From Thioclava pacifica DSM 10166 (lineage in GTDB: Bacteria; Pseudomonadota; Alphaproteobacteria; Rhodobacterales; Rhodobacteraceae): a stretch of 64,000 bases of DNA. Location of the stretch: contig NZ_AUND01000001.1 of the NCBI RefSeq assembly GCF_000714535.1, positions 558,001 through 622,000 of the forward strand, written 5' to 3'. The notes beneath the pieces are model-generated. The model made no database searches and was not told the origin of the DNA. It worked only from the letters and a program-made list of their open reading frames with translations. Positions 8,864-17,651 of this stretch are shown piece by piece. Both the position numbers and the translations under genes were made by a program. Position 1 is the first letter of the stretch. Every line of letters begins with the position of its first letter.

Positions 8864-8921
8864 GGGGGCGCTGCCCCCGCTCGCGCTGCGAGCCCCCCGA
8901 GATATTTCGATCAAGAAGAAG
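8864..8921 (+). repeat. Dispersed intergenic repeat, tail type A
   Basis: After queF comes a short hairpin (GGGGGCGCTGCCCCC), then a CTCGCGCTGCGAG hairpin, then CCCCGAGATATTTCGATC followed by AAGAAGAAG. The same block occurs after trpF (17496-17556) and, inverted, at 60479-60520. The GAGATATTT core also relates it to the palindromes at 42592 and 46822. Confidence 0.65.
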
Positions 8922-8994
8922 CGGCCCGAGGCAAGAGGGCTTGAGACGGCGGGACTTCCGCGCCACTCTCCGCTGCAAACCGAAGGATAGACCC

Positions 8995-9441
8995 ATGCCC
9001 GACGCCTTGCGCTACGCCGCTATCATGCTTGCCGCCGGGATCGGCATTCCCCTTCTGGCCGCTCTGAATGCTCAGCTTGGCAGCCGTATCGGGGCGCCGG
9101 CCGTGGCGGCGGTGGTGCTGTTTTGCGTGGCGCTTGGCGGTGCTGTGGCGGCGATGATGGTCACCTCGGGCCCCTCGGCCATCGCGCGCCTGCCGAGCCA
9201 GCCCTGGTATCTGTTCCTCGCGGGGCTTCTCGTCGCCTTCTACGTCATCTCGATCACCTTCGTCGCGCCGAAATTCGGGGTCGGAAACGCGGTGTTCTTC
9301 GTGCTGCTCGGTCAGATGATCTCGGCAGCGATGATTGACCAGTTCGGCCTCTTCGGCGCGATCGTGCGCCCGATCACCCTGATGCGCGGCGCGGGGATCG
9401 GGTTCATGTGCCTCGGCCTCTTCCTGATCCAGAAGGCCTGA
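8995..9441 (+). CDS. YdcZ/DUF606-like DMT-superfamily membrane protein
   Basis: A 148-residue integral membrane protein with about five hydrophobic helices, beginning YAAIMLAAGIGIPLLAALN. The spacing, the N-Q-L-G-S-R-I motif after the first helix and the length match the DUF606/YdcZ group, half-size relatives of EamA drug/metabolite transporters that probably act as dimers. The substrate is unknown. The start ATG 8995 has a GAAGGATAG ribosome site. It lies between a repeat element and trmB and shows no obvious functional link to either. Confidence 0.75.
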   Translation: MPDALRYAAIMLAAGIGIPLLAALNAQLGSRIGAPAVAAVVLFCVALGGAVAAMMVTSGPSAIARLPSQPWYLFLAGLLVAFYVISITFVAPKFGVGNAVFFVLLGQMISAAMIDQFGLFGAIVRPITLMRGAGIGFMCLGLFLIQKA

Positions 9442-9488
9442 GCCGAAAGGCTTGAGTTTTCCGCCGCGCACGGCTAGAGGCCCGGCCC

Positions 9489-10238
9489 ATGAACGAGCAT
9501 GACGACAATCCCGAGCAGCCCTGGCGCAACTTCTATGGTCGCCGTCACGGCAAGACCCTGAACAAGGCGCAGAAAGACTATCTGCGCGAGGATCTGCCGC
9601 GCCTGCGCCCCGGCGCGGTGGGGTGGAAGGAAAATCCCGACCGCCTGCCGCTCGACATGGAGGCGCGCTTTCACGGCAAGCCGGTCTGGCTGGAAGTCGG
9701 CTTCGGCGGCGGCGAGCATCTGGCGCATATGGCGCAGACCTACCCCGAGGTGGAGATCATCGGCTGCGAGCCTTTCGTGAACGGCGTCGCGATGCTGCTG
9801 GGCAAGCTGCGCCGCGAGGGGATCACGAATGTCGCGGTCCATCCGGGCGATGCGCGCGACCTGATGGACGTGCTGCCCGAGGGCTCGATCTCGAAGGCGT
9901 TTCTCCTTTATCCCGACCCCTGGCCGAAATCGAAGCACCACCGCAGGCGGTTCGTCACGCCAGAGCATCTCGAACCGCTGCACCGCGCGCTGAAACCCGG
10001 CTCCGAGTTCCGCGTCGCGACCGATATTCCCGATTACGTCCGCCAGACCGTCGAGGAAGTGCCCAAAGCCGGGTTCGAACCGCTTTTCGAGGTGCCCGCC
10101 GCGTTCGATTTCGACGACCCGCAGAATGTCTCGGGCGATTGGGACACGCCCTGGGGTGACTGGCTCTCGACGCGCTACGAGCAAAAGGCGCTGCGCGAGG
10201 GCCGCAAACCGCATTACCTGACCTATCGGCGGATCTGA
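9489..10238 (+). CDS. trmB: tRNA (guanine-N7)-methyltransferase
   Basis: Methylates G46 in the tRNA variable loop using SAM. The 249-residue product contains the SAM-binding motif LEVGFGGGEHL, the acidic G-C-E-P of motif II, and the family signature PDPWPKSKHHRRR with the catalytic aspartate, plus TDIPDYV near the C-terminus. A basic N-terminus (NFYGRRHGKTLNKAQ) is typical of alphaproteobacterial TrmB. It is close to metK, its cofactor supplier, as is usual in this order. Confidence 0.95.
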   Translation: MNEHDDNPEQPWRNFYGRRHGKTLNKAQKDYLREDLPRLRPGAVGWKENPDRLPLDMEARFHGKPVWLEVGFGGGEHLAHMAQTYPEVEIIGCEPFVNGVAMLLGKLRREGITNVAVHPGDARDLMDVLPEGSISKAFLLYPDPWPKSKHHRRRFVTPEHLEPLHRALKPGSEFRVATDIPDYVRQTVEEVPKAGFEPLFEVPAAFDFDDPQNVSGDWDTPWGDWLSTRYEQKALREGRKPHYLTYRRI

Positions 10239-10297
10239 GCCCTTCCGCCGCCCGTGAGATCGCGCTAACAGGGGCGCGATGAAATGAGGGAGGCGAC

Positions 10298-11644
10298 ATG
10301 TCCGGCCACGGCACCCCGATCAAGATGACCTCGCGCAAATGCGGCCCTCTCATGGGCACGGCCGAGGTTCCCGGCGACAAGTCGATCAGCCACCGCGCGC
10401 TGATCCTCGGCGCGCTCTCGGTGGGCGAGACGAAGATCACCGGCCTGCTGGAAGGCGAGGACGTGTTGGATACGGCCAAGGCCATGCGCGCTTTCGGGGC
10501 CGAGGTCACGCAGCACGGGCCGGGCAGCTGGTCGGTCCATGGCGTGGGCGTGGGGGGCTTTGCCGAGCCCGAAAACATCATCGATTGCGGCAATTCCGGC
10601 ACGGGTGTGCGTCTGATCATGGGGGCGATGGCAACCGCGCCGATCACCGCGACCTTCACCGGGGACGGGTCTTTGCGCAAACGCCCGATGGGGCGGGTGA
10701 CCGATCCGATTTCGCTCTTCGGCGCGCAGGCTTACGGGCGCCATGGCGGGCGGCTGCCGATGACCATCGTGGGTGCCAAGACCCCGGCGCCGGTGCGCTA
10801 CACGACGCCGATGGCCTCGGCGCAGGTGAAATCCGCGGTGCTTCTGGCGGGGCTGAACGCGCCGGGCCAGACCGTCGTGATCGAGAAGACTGCGACGCGT
10901 GACCATACCGAGCGGATGCTGCGTGGCTTCGGTGCCGAGATCACCACCGAGGTGACCGATGAAGGCCATGTCATCACCCTGCAGGGCCAACCGGAACTGG
11001 TTGCGCAAGAGGTCGCCGTGCCGCGCGATCCGAGTTCTGCCGCCTTCCCGGTCTGCGCGGCGCTGATCGTGCCGGGCTCGGAAATCGTGGTGCCGGGCGT
11101 CAGCCAGAACCCGACCCGCAACGGGCTTTTCATCACGCTCAAGGAAATGGGCGCCGACATCAGTTTCGAGAATGAGCGCGAAGAGGGCGGCGAGCCGGTT
11201 GCCGATCTGCGCGTGCGCTACTCGAAACTGCACGGGATTGATGTTCCGGCAGAGCGCGCCTCGGCACAGATCGACGAATATCCCGTCCTTGCGGTCGTCG
11301 CGGCCTTCGCAGACGGCGTGACCCGGATGCCCGGCGTGCATGAGCTGCGCGTGAAGGAAAGCGACCGGATCGACGCAATGGCGCGCGGGCTCGAAGCCAA
11401 TGGCGTAAAGATCGAAGAAGACGACGACACGCTGATCGTACATGGCTGCGGCCCCGAGGGCGTGCCCGGCGGCGGCACCGCGGCCACCCATCTCGACCAC
11501 CGCATCGCGATGAGCTTCATGGTGCTTGGGATGGCTGCGCAAAAGCCCGTCTCGGTCGATGACGGCTCGCCCATCGCGACCTCTTTCCCGATCTTCGAGG
11601 ATCTGATGGCCGGGCTTGGCGCCGAGATCGCTCGGGCCGACTGA
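10298..11644 (+). CDS. aroA: 3-phosphoshikimate 1-carboxyvinyltransferase (EPSP synthase)
   Basis: Sixth step of the shikimate pathway, joining shikimate-3-phosphate and PEP. The 448-residue protein has [15 protein letters not shown] (substrate site), RPMGRV, the central [16 protein letters not shown] and the C-terminal LRVKESDRI and DHRIAMSF motifs. Overall wording resembles the class II (CP4-like) group, but the position equivalent to CP4 Ala100 is a glycine (G101, in GNSGTG). The next gene starts on the last base of its stop codon, and cmk follows, a conserved aroA-cmk-rpsA order. Confidence 0.96.
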   Translation: MSGHGTPIKMTSRKCGPLMGTAEVPGDKSISHRALILGALSVGETKITGLLEGEDVLDTAKAMRAFGAEVTQHGPGSWSVHGVGVGGFAEPENIIDCGNSGTGVRLIMGAMATAPITATFTGDGSLRKRPMGRVTDPISLFGAQAYGRHGGRLPMTIVGAKTPAPVRYTTPMASAQVKSAVLLAGLNAPGQTVVIEKTATRDHTERMLRGFGAEITTEVTDEGHVITLQGQPELVAQEVAVPRDPSSAAFPVCAALIVPGSEIVVPGVSQNPTRNGLFITLKEMGADISFENEREEGGEPVADLRVRYSKLHGIDVPAERASAQIDEYPVLAVVAAFADGVTRMPGVHELRVKESDRIDAMARGLEANGVKIEEDDDTLIVHGCGPEGVPGGGTAATHLDHRIAMSFMVLGMAAQKPVSVDDGSPIATSFPIFEDLMAGLGAEIARAD

Positions 11645-12153
11645 TGCGCCGGGCGCAGGTCGCCTTTGTCCTGCTCGCGGCCCTGACGGGGGCGGTCTAT
11701 CTGGCGATGACGCTCGTCACCTTGCCGCATCTTCGGGAGGCTGCGGGCGGTCTGGCGCCGTTCGATCTGCGTCCGGGGGGCTACAGTGCTGCGCAGGCCC
11801 GCGCGTTTCTCGATGCGCTCGATGCTCCGGCGCGACAGTATTATCTCTCGGTCCAGCAGCGGCTCGATCTTGTCTTTCCCGCTCTGGAGGCGGTGACGCT
11901 GATCTTCGCGTTCCGCGCCCTTGCGACGGGGTGGCTTGCCGTGGGTTTGTCGGTCATGGCGGGTCTTGGCGCCGTGTTCGACTATCTCGAAAATCATGCC
12001 GTTGCCGCATTGCTGCGGGCCGACACCGTCACGGATGACATGATCGTTCGTGCGAGCGGATGGACGGTTCTGAAAAGCGTCGCGGTCACTTTAAGCCTGA
12101 CGGCCTTGGCGCTATTGACCCTGCGAGCAGTTTATTTTCGGATGAGACGATGA
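11644..12153 (+). CDS. Four-helix integral membrane protein, unknown function
   Basis: A 169-residue protein with four predicted transmembrane helices (about residues 5-27, 75-93, 97-115 and 142-163). Between helices 1 and 2 lies an extracytoplasmic stretch containing [20 protein letters not shown], and after helix 3 comes YLENHAV, a pattern seen in small uncharacterised membrane proteins near aroA-cmk. I do not recognise a named family. Its ATG begins on the last base of the aroA stop and its own end overlaps the cmk start by 4 bases, so the three genes form a tightly coupled operon. Confidence 0.75.
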   Translation: MRRAQVAFVLLAALTGAVYLAMTLVTLPHLREAAGGLAPFDLRPGGYSAAQARAFLDALDAPARQYYLSVQQRLDLVFPALEAVTLIFAFRALATGWLAVGLSVMAGLGAVFDYLENHAVAALLRADTVTDDMIVRASGWTVLKSVAVTLSLTALALLTLRAVYFRMRR

Positions 12154-12746
12154 AATTCACGGTAGCCATCGACGGGCCGGCCGCCGCCGGCAAGGGCACG
12201 ATCAGCAGGGCTGTGGCTGCTCGTTTCGGCTTTGCCCATCTCGATACTGGCGCGCTTTATCGCGCCGTGGGGGTGAAGGCGCAGGCCGGGGGGCTCGATC
12301 CGGTCGCGGCGGCGCGGGGGCTGTGCCCCGAGGATCTTGCGCGGGACGATCTGCGCACGCTGGAGGCGGGGCAGGCGGCCTCGATCGTCGCCGCGATCCC
12401 GGAGGTGCGCGCGGCTCTCGTCGATTTCCAGCGCGAGTTTGCGCGGCGTGAGGGCGGCGCGGTGCTCGACGGGCGCGATATCGGCACGGTGATTTGCCCT
12501 GAGGCGGAGGTGAAGCTGTTCGTCACTGCCTCGGCCGAGGTGAGGGCGCATCGCCGCTGGCTGGAGGTTGGCGGCGACGAGGCGGAGGTTCTGGCGCAGG
12601 TGCGCGAGCGTGACGCGCGCGACATGAACCGCGCTGATGCGCCTTTGCGTCCGGCCGAAGACGCGCTGGTGCTCGACACCTCCGATCTGAGCATCGAGGA
12701 TGCGGTGGCGCGCGCTTGCGAGGCGGTTTCGCAAAAGCTCGGCTGA
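12150..12746 (+). CDS. cmk: (d)CMP kinase
   Basis: Phosphorylates CMP and dCMP in pyrimidine nucleotide metabolism. The 198-residue product opens with the P-loop [18 protein letters not shown], has the CMP-binding LDTGALYRA motif, the [13 protein letters not shown] segment and a lid with [18 protein letters not shown]. It is slightly shorter than the E. coli enzyme. The start ATG 12150 forms an ATGA overlap with the upstream membrane protein. In many bacteria cmk is adjacent to rpsA; here two exported-protein genes intervene. Confidence 0.95.
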   Translation: MKFTVAIDGPAAAGKGTISRAVAARFGFAHLDTGALYRAVGVKAQAGGLDPVAAARGLCPEDLARDDLRTLEAGQAASIVAAIPEVRAALVDFQREFARREGGAVLDGRDIGTVICPEAEVKLFVTASAEVRAHRRWLEVGGDEAEVLAQVRERDARDMNRADAPLRPAEDALVLDTSDLSIEDAVARACEAVSQKLG

Positions 12747-12782
12747 CTGGTCACGGCCTGCGCGGCTTCCTATATTCGGGCG

Positions 12783-13349
12783 ATGATCCGCCTTGTCTTG
12801 ATCTTTTTGTTGCTAGCCGCGCCTCTGCGAGCCGAGACCCGACCCGAGGGGCTTCTTTGGTCGGTGAGCGAGCTGCCGCGTACCATGCCCTTGCAGATCA
12901 AGACCGCGCCGGGGCTCGATTACTACCTCGTGTTGCGTGAGGCCGCGACGGGCCGGGATGTGATCGGCGCCTACGCGCGCGGCGGCGAGTTCTTTCGTCT
13001 GCTCGTGCCGCCGGGGCAGTTCGAGCTGCAATTCGCGATTGGCGCGCCTCAGGATTGGCAGGGTCCGGGAGATCTTTTCGGGCCGGATACGCAGCGGCTT
13101 CGCCTCGATCCACCGCTTGGCTTCGGGGTGACGGGCTATGCGCGCAAAGGCGGGCATCTGCTGGATCTGCGCAATCTCGACCAGATCGCGGAGCGCTCGC
13201 TTGGAATTTGCCAGCGTCTCGCGCTCGATCCCGAAAGCGTGAGCGTGACGCCGGACGCTCCGATGCCCGGCGTAACCCCCCGTGATCCCAACGAGATTCC
13301 TGAAGCAAAAGTGCCGCAGTATCGCAAGATCAGCCGGATCTGTGATTGA
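12783..13349 (+). CDS. Exported protein of unknown function
   Basis: A 188-residue protein with a Sec signal peptide (MIRLVLIFLLLAAPLRAE, probable cleavage after ALRA-type residues near 18). The mature part is beta-rich, without recognisable motifs: a middle GEFFRLLVPPGQFELQFAIG strand region, a glycine-rich turn, and a C-terminal Pro-rich segment ending YRKISRICD. The cysteines (C158 region and the penultimate residue) could form a disulfide in the periplasm. No neighbour gives a clear functional clue; it lies between cmk and a peroxidase. Confidence 0.65.
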   Translation: MIRLVLIFLLLAAPLRAETRPEGLLWSVSELPRTMPLQIKTAPGLDYYLVLREAATGRDVIGAYARGGEFFRLLVPPGQFELQFAIGAPQDWQGPGDLFGPDTQRLRLDPPLGFGVTGYARKGGHLLDLRNLDQIAERSLGICQRLALDPESVSVTPDAPMPGVTPRDPNEIPEAKVPQYRKISRICD

Positions 13350-13443
13350 ATAAACGGTGCATATGAAATACATCTTCACAAAAGGGTGAACCAAATCGCC
13401 TGTTTTGCGTTAAGCAGTCAGGAACAACTTGAGGATGATTTCG

Positions 13444-13995
13444 ATGGCCGCCCGCTTTGTTGCAGCACTTCTGACCTTCGTGATGTTCGCTTTGCCGCTG
13501 CGTGCCGACATGCCCGCGCCGGGAGATCTGCAATTCGATCTTGTCGAGGGAGAGCAGGTGAGCCTTGCCGATTACCGGGGCAAGGTGGTGCTGGTGGTGA
13601 ACACGGCGTCGAAGTGCGGCTATGCCCCTCAATTCTCCGAGCTTCAGACGCTGGCCGATCGCTACGGGTCGCAAGGGCTGGTGATCCTCACCGTGCCCTC
13701 GAATGATTTCAGACAGGAATTGTCGAGCGGGGAAGAGGCCAAACGCTACTGCGCGATGACCTTCGGGGCGGATCTGCCGATGGCGCAGATCACTTCGGTA
13801 AAGGGGAAGGGGGCGCACCCGTTCTATAGCTGGCTGCGCGAGGCAAAGGGCTTCGAGCCGAGTTGGAACTTCAACAAGGTGTTGCTCGGTCGTGACGGGC
13901 AGGTGATCGAGACCTATCCGGCCTCGGCCAAGCCGCTGTCGGACTGGATGGTTGGCGATCTCGAGAGGGCGCTGGCGGGACCGGTTCAAGGCTGA
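13444..13995 (+). CDS. Exported glutathione-peroxidase-family thiol peroxidase
   Basis: A 183-residue protein with a signal peptide (MAARFVAALLTFVMFALPLRA) and a GPx/thioredoxin fold. The peroxidatic residue is cysteine in NTASKCGYAP; the glutamine partner is in DFRQE and the Trp-Asn pair in SWNFNK, so the catalytic set looks complete. As in most bacterial GPx proteins the reductant is probably thioredoxin-like rather than glutathione. The signal peptide points to periplasmic action. ATG 13444 was chosen over ATG 13435 because GAGG at 13431-13434 is 9 bases from the former and abuts the latter. Confidence 0.82.
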   Translation: MAARFVAALLTFVMFALPLRADMPAPGDLQFDLVEGEQVSLADYRGKVVLVVNTASKCGYAPQFSELQTLADRYGSQGLVILTVPSNDFRQELSSGEEAKRYCAMTFGADLPMAQITSVKGKGAHPFYSWLREAKGFEPSWNFNKVLLGRDGQVIETYPASAKPLSDWMVGDLERALAGPVQG

Positions 13996-14054
13996 GCCTG
14001 CGCGCGCACCCGCCCGAGGCAGATGCGAAACCTTCTGAATAAGGCAATAAACGC

Positions 14055-14083
14055 TTGCTGTATTGGGAAATCGCGCCTATATC
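14055..14083 (+). promoter_or_regulatory. Sigma-70 promoter of rpsA
   Basis: TTGCTG (14055-14060), a 17-base spacer and TATATC (14078-14083) give a good housekeeping promoter. It predicts a leader of about 120 bases before the rpsA ATG at 14210. Confidence 0.55.
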
Positions 14084-14209
14084 GGCGCGGTCCGAGAGGG
14101 TCGGGATTTCCCGGCACTCGCATTTTTGCATTTCGGGCTGCTCAACGAAAGACCGGCGGAGACAACCGCATGGCCAGAAAACCAATGCTGTAAAGGAAAC
14201 TGTAAACGC

Positions 14210-15889
14210 ATGTCGCATACTGCAAGCATGGAAGAATTCGAAGCTCTTCTGAACGAGAGCCTCGAGATCGACACCCCCCAAGAGGGTTCGGTTGTCAAAG
14301 GCAAGGTCATCGCCATCGAGGCGGGCCAGGCCATCATCGATGTCGGCTACAAGATGGAAGGCCGCGTCGAACTCAAAGAATTCGCCAACCCGGGCGAGGC
14401 TCCGCAGATCGCCGTGGGCGATGAGGTGGAAGTCTATCTCGACCGCGTTGAAAACGCTCGTGGCGAGGCCGTGATCTCGCGCGAGAAGGCGCGTCGTGAA
14501 GAGGCCTGGGATCGCCTCGAAGCCGCTTACGCAAAGGAAGAGCGCGTCGAAGGCGCGATCTTCGGTCGCGTCAAGGGTGGCTTCACCGTCGATCTCGGCG
14601 GCGCTGTCGCGTTCCTTCCCGGCTCGCAGGTTGACGTGCGCCCCGTGCGCGACGCCGGCCCGCTCATGGGTCTCAAGCAGCCGTTCCAGATCCTCAAGAT
14701 GGACCGTCGTCGCGGCAACATCGTTGTCTCGCGCCGCGCGATCCTCGAAGAGAGCCGCGCCGAACAGCGCGCCGAAGTCATCGCCAACCTCTCCGAAGGT
14801 CAGGTTGTCGAGGGCGTCGTCAAGAACATCACCGAATACGGTGCGTTCGTTGACCTCGGCGGTGTTGACGGCCTGCTGCACGTCACCGACATGGCGTGGC
14901 GCCGCGTGAACCACCCGTCCGAGATCCTCTCGATCGGCGAGACCGTGAAGGTCCAGGTCGTGAAGATCAACAAGGACACCCACCGCATCTCGCTGGGCAT
15001 GAAGCAGCTCCAGTCGGATCCGTGGGATTCGGTGGAATCGAAGTTCCCGCTGGGTTCGGTCCACACCGGCCGCGTGACCAACATCACCGACTACGGCGCG
15101 TTCGTCGAGCTGGAGCCGGGTGTCGAAGGTCTCGTCCACGTCTCGGAAATGTCCTGGACCAAGAAGAACGTGCACCCCGGCAAGATCGTCTCGACCTCGC
15201 AGGAAGTGGACGTCATGGTCCTCGAGATCGATCCGGCCAAGCGCCGCGTGTCGCTGGGTCTCAAGCAGACCATGCGCAACCCGTGGGAAGTCTTCGCGGA
15301 AACCCACCCGGTCGGCACCGTCATCGAAGGCGAAGTCAAGAACATCACCGAATTCGGTCTGTTCATCGGCCTCGACAACGACATCGACGGCATGGTGCAC
15401 CTGTCGGATCTCAGCTGGGATCAGCGCGGTGAGGATGCCATCCAGTCGTACCGCAAGGGCGACATGGTCAAGGCGGCCGTCACCGAGGTCGACACCGACA
15501 AGGAGCGTATCTCGCTCTCGATCAAGGCGCTTGACGCCGACACCTTCTCGGATGCCGTTGACGGCGTGAAGCGTGGCTCGGTCGTCACCGTGACCGTCAC
15601 CGCGATCGAGGATGGCGGGATCGAAGTGGAATACAACGGCATGAAGTCGTTCATCCGCCGCTCGGATCTGGCCCGTGATCGCGCCGACCAGCGCCCCGAG
15701 CGCTTCCAGGTTGGTGACCACGTCGATGTGCGCGTGACCAATGTCGACAGCAAGACCCGCAAGCTCGGCGTGTCGATCAAGGCGCGCGAGATCGCCGAAG
15801 AGAAGGAAGCCGTGGAGCAGTACGGCTCGTCCGACTCGGGCGCCTCGCTCGGCGACATCCTGGGCGCTGCGCTCAAGGGCGACAACTAA
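14210..15889 (+). CDS. rpsA: 30S ribosomal protein bS1
   Basis: Binds mRNA on the 30S subunit and assists initiation on weak ribosome sites. The 559 residues contain six S1 (OB-fold) repeats, recognisable by recurring motifs such as VKNITEYGAFVDLGG, GLLHVTDM, GLVHVSEMSW and GMVHLSDLSW. The start ATG 14210 (MSHTASMEEFEAL) has an AAAGGAAAC site upstream; a second ATG at codon 7 is possible. Codon usage is strongly biased, as expected for a highly expressed gene. A strong terminator follows. Confidence 0.97.
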   Translation: MSHTASMEEFEALLNESLEIDTPQEGSVVKGKVIAIEAGQAIIDVGYKMEGRVELKEFANPGEAPQIAVGDEVEVYLDRVENARGEAVISREKARREEAWDRLEAAYAKEERVEGAIFGRVKGGFTVDLGGAVAFLPGSQVDVRPVRDAGPLMGLKQPFQILKMDRRRGNIVVSRRAILEESRAEQRAEVIANLSEGQVVEGVVKNITEYGAFVDLGGVDGLLHVTDMAWRRVNHPSEILSIGETVKVQVVKINKDTHRISLGMKQLQSDPWDSVESKFPLGSVHTGRVTNITDYGAFVELEPGVEGLVHVSEMSWTKKNVHPGKIVSTSQEVDVMVLEIDPAKRRVSLGLKQTMRNPWEVFAETHPVGTVIEGEVKNITEFGLFIGLDNDIDGMVHLSDLSWDQRGEDAIQSYRKGDMVKAAVTEVDTDKERISLSIKALDADTFSDAVDGVKRGSVVTVTVTAIEDGGIEVEYNGMKSFIRRSDLARDRADQRPERFQVGDHVDVRVTNVDSKTRKLGVSIKAREIAEEKEAVEQYGSSDSGASLGDILGAALKGDN

Positions 15890-15916
15890 GAGATCGGGCC
15901 GCAAGGCACGTAGAAA

Positions 15917-15947
15917 GGCCCCGCCAGACCGGCGGGGCCTTTTGCTT
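15917..15947 (+). terminator. Rho-independent terminator of rpsA
   Basis: A perfect 9-bp stem GGCCCCGCC/GGCGGGGCC (15917-15925 with 15931-15939) with a 5-base loop, followed by TTTTGCTTT. It is 27 bases after the rpsA stop. Confidence 0.92.
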
Positions 15948-16165
15948 TACCCGATTCGCAACTTGCGCGCCGGATCGGTGCTGCGCCGCATTTTCTGCAA
16001 ATGCGAAGGCGCAAAATTTAGCCGAGAGGGCGCTAGAGGCACGTTTTCACATGGATTTTCCGGGTCTTTCCTGTTCCGCCATCGCGGGAATGCTCCTATA
16101 GTCGTAAAAAGTCACGCGTAAGAATCCGGGAAGAACCCGGTAATTGGCCCGTGGGGGGAACACAG

Positions 16166-16453
16166 ATGATCCGCTCTGAGTTGATCGCCAAGATTTCCGA
16201 GGAAAACCCGCATCTGTTTCAGCGGGATGTCGAAAAGATCGTGAATACGATCTTCGACGAGATCACCGAAGCGCTCGCCAGTGGCGACCGCGTCGAGTTG
16301 CGCGGCTTCGGAGCCTTCTCGGTGAAGAAGCGCGACGCGCGCACGGGCCGCAACCCGCGCACCGGCGATGCGGTCGAGGTCGAGGAAAAACACGTCCCCT
16401 TCTTCAAGACCGGCAAGCTGCTGCGCGACCGGCTGAACGGGAATGAGGAATAA
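16166..16453 (+). CDS. ihfB: Integration host factor subunit beta
   Basis: DNA-bending nucleoid protein that forms a heterodimer with IhfA. The 95-residue protein has the HU/IHF fold with the beta-arm motif [12 protein letters not shown] and [11 protein letters not shown]. Length and the position directly after rpsA identify the beta subunit. The start ATG 16166 follows GGGGGGAA. The upstream gap (15948-16165) carries a TATAGT hexamer at 16097 as a possible -10 and a small CCGGG/CCCGG hairpin in the leader, but no convincing -35. Confidence 0.95.
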   Translation: MIRSELIAKISEENPHLFQRDVEKIVNTIFDEITEALASGDRVELRGFGAFSVKKRDARTGRNPRTGDAVEVEEKHVPFFKTGKLLRDRLNGNEE

Positions 16454-16459
16454 GAGCAC

Positions 16460-16816
16460 ATGATACGCGCCCTGCGGCTGCTGTTTCTTGGCCTTCTGGC
16501 CGTGATCCTGATCGGGTTGGCGCTGGCCAATCGCGACATCGTCACCCTGCGCGTCCTGCCTCTTGAGGCGGGTCAGTTTCTTGGCATGAGCTGGGCAGTG
16601 CAGGTACCGCTCTTTCTCGTGATCCTCGCGGGCGTGATCCTGGGGTTGCTGATCGGCTTCGTCTGGGAATGGCTGCGCGAGGCCAAGCTGCGCCGTACGG
16701 CGGTACGCGCGACGCGCAAGGCCTCGATGCTTGAAGCCGAGGTCAAGACCCTGCGCCACGAGACCAAGGGTCCGCAGGACGAGGTTCTCGCCCTGATCGA
16801 GCAACCCTCGCGCTGA
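16460..16816 (+). CDS. lapA: LapA-domain inner-membrane protein
   Basis: A 118-residue protein with two transmembrane helices (about residues 5-22 and 46-68) and a C-terminal coiled coil ([14 protein letters not shown]). [12 protein letters not shown] between the helices is the DUF1049/LapA signature. In E. coli LapA cooperates with LapB in controlling LPS synthesis through LpxC degradation; whether this protein does the same is inferred from the family only. It lies 6 bases after ihfB and 1 base before trpF, a conserved order in alphaproteobacteria. Confidence 0.82.
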   Translation: MIRALRLLFLGLLAVILIGLALANRDIVTLRVLPLEAGQFLGMSWAVQVPLFLVILAGVILGLLIGFVWEWLREAKLRRTAVRATRKASMLEAEVKTLRHETKGPQDEVLALIEQPSR

Positions 16817-16817
16817 G

Positions 16818-17489
16818 ATGACCACCGTCGCCATCGACAGAGGCGCACCGGGAGCGGTGCGCGTGAAAATCTGCGGGCTACGTACCGCCGAGGATGTCGC
16901 CGCCGCGGTCGAGGCCGGGGCGCGCTATCTCGGCTTCGTCTTCTTCCCGAAATCGCCGCGCCATCTCGAGATCGCCACGGCACGTGATCTCGCGATCGAG
17001 GTGCCGCCGGGCGTGGCCAAGGTGGCGCTGACGGTCAATGCGAGCGACACGGAACTGGCTGCGATCTGCGATGCGGTGCCGCTCGACATGTTGCAGCTCC
17101 ATGGCTCCGAGAGCCCCGAGCGCGTGGCCGAGATCCGCCGTCGCTTCGGGCTGCCGGTAATGAAGGCGGTCGGGGTAGCCGAGGCTGCCGATCTGCCGAA
17201 GATCGCGGAATACGAGGCCGTCGCCGATCAGATCCTGCTCGATGCGAAAGCACCCAAGGGCGCGGCGCTTCCGGGCGGCAATGGGCTTGCTTTCGACTGG
17301 CGACTGATCGCGGGGCGAACCTGGGAGAAACCCTGGATGCTCGCAGGCGGGCTCACGCCCGAGAATGTGGGGGAAGCGATCCGCCTGACCGGGGCGCGGC
17401 AGGTCGATGTCTCCTCGGGCGTGGAGAGCGCGCCGGGCGTGAAGGATCCGGACCGGATCCGCGCCTTCTTCGCGGCCGTAAAGAGCTGA
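16818..17489 (+). CDS. trpF: Phosphoribosylanthranilate isomerase
   Basis: TIM-barrel enzyme of tryptophan biosynthesis converting N-(5-phosphoribosyl)anthranilate to CdRP. In the 223-residue protein the catalytic cysteine is in [11 protein letters not shown], the catalytic aspartate is probably in LLDAKAPKG, and phosphate-binding glycines are in [10 protein letters not shown] and VDVSSGVES. The ATG is separated from the lapA stop by one base. In related genomes trpB follows; here a repeat element and a minus-strand gene follow instead. Confidence 0.94.
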   Translation: MTTVAIDRGAPGAVRVKICGLRTAEDVAAAVEAGARYLGFVFFPKSPRHLEIATARDLAIEVPPGVAKVALTVNASDTELAAICDAVPLDMLQLHGSESPERVAEIRRRFGLPVMKAVGVAEAADLPKIAEYEAVADQILLDAKAPKGAALPGGNGLAFDWRLIAGRTWEKPWMLAGGLTPENVGEAIRLTGARQVDVSSGVESAPGVKDPDRIRAFFAAVKS

Positions 17490-17495
17490 GAGGGG

Positions 17496-17556
17496 GGCAG
17501 GGGCTCTGCCCCTCGGTCCTGCGGCCCTCACCCCGAGATATTTAGATCAAGAAGAA
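17496..17556 (+). repeat. Dispersed intergenic repeat, tail type A
   Basis: A second copy of the element found after queF: an AGGGGCTCTGCCCCT hairpin, about 18 bases of spacer, then CCCCGAGATATTTAGATC followed by AAGAAGAAGG. It lies 7 bases after the trpF stop in the same orientation relative to the upstream gene. Confidence 0.65.
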
Positions 17557-17651
17557 GGCCAATAGTGGGGCCGCGCCCAGTTTCGAGTGCCCGGAACATC
17601 CGGGGGGGCTCGCCGCGTGCGAGGGGGCGGCGCCGTCTTTACGCGCGGTTG

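Noticed and set aside
13871-15904. A 677-codon open frame on the minus strand opposite rpsA
   Set aside because: rpsA is certain; the antisense frame is a by-product of its strong codon bias.
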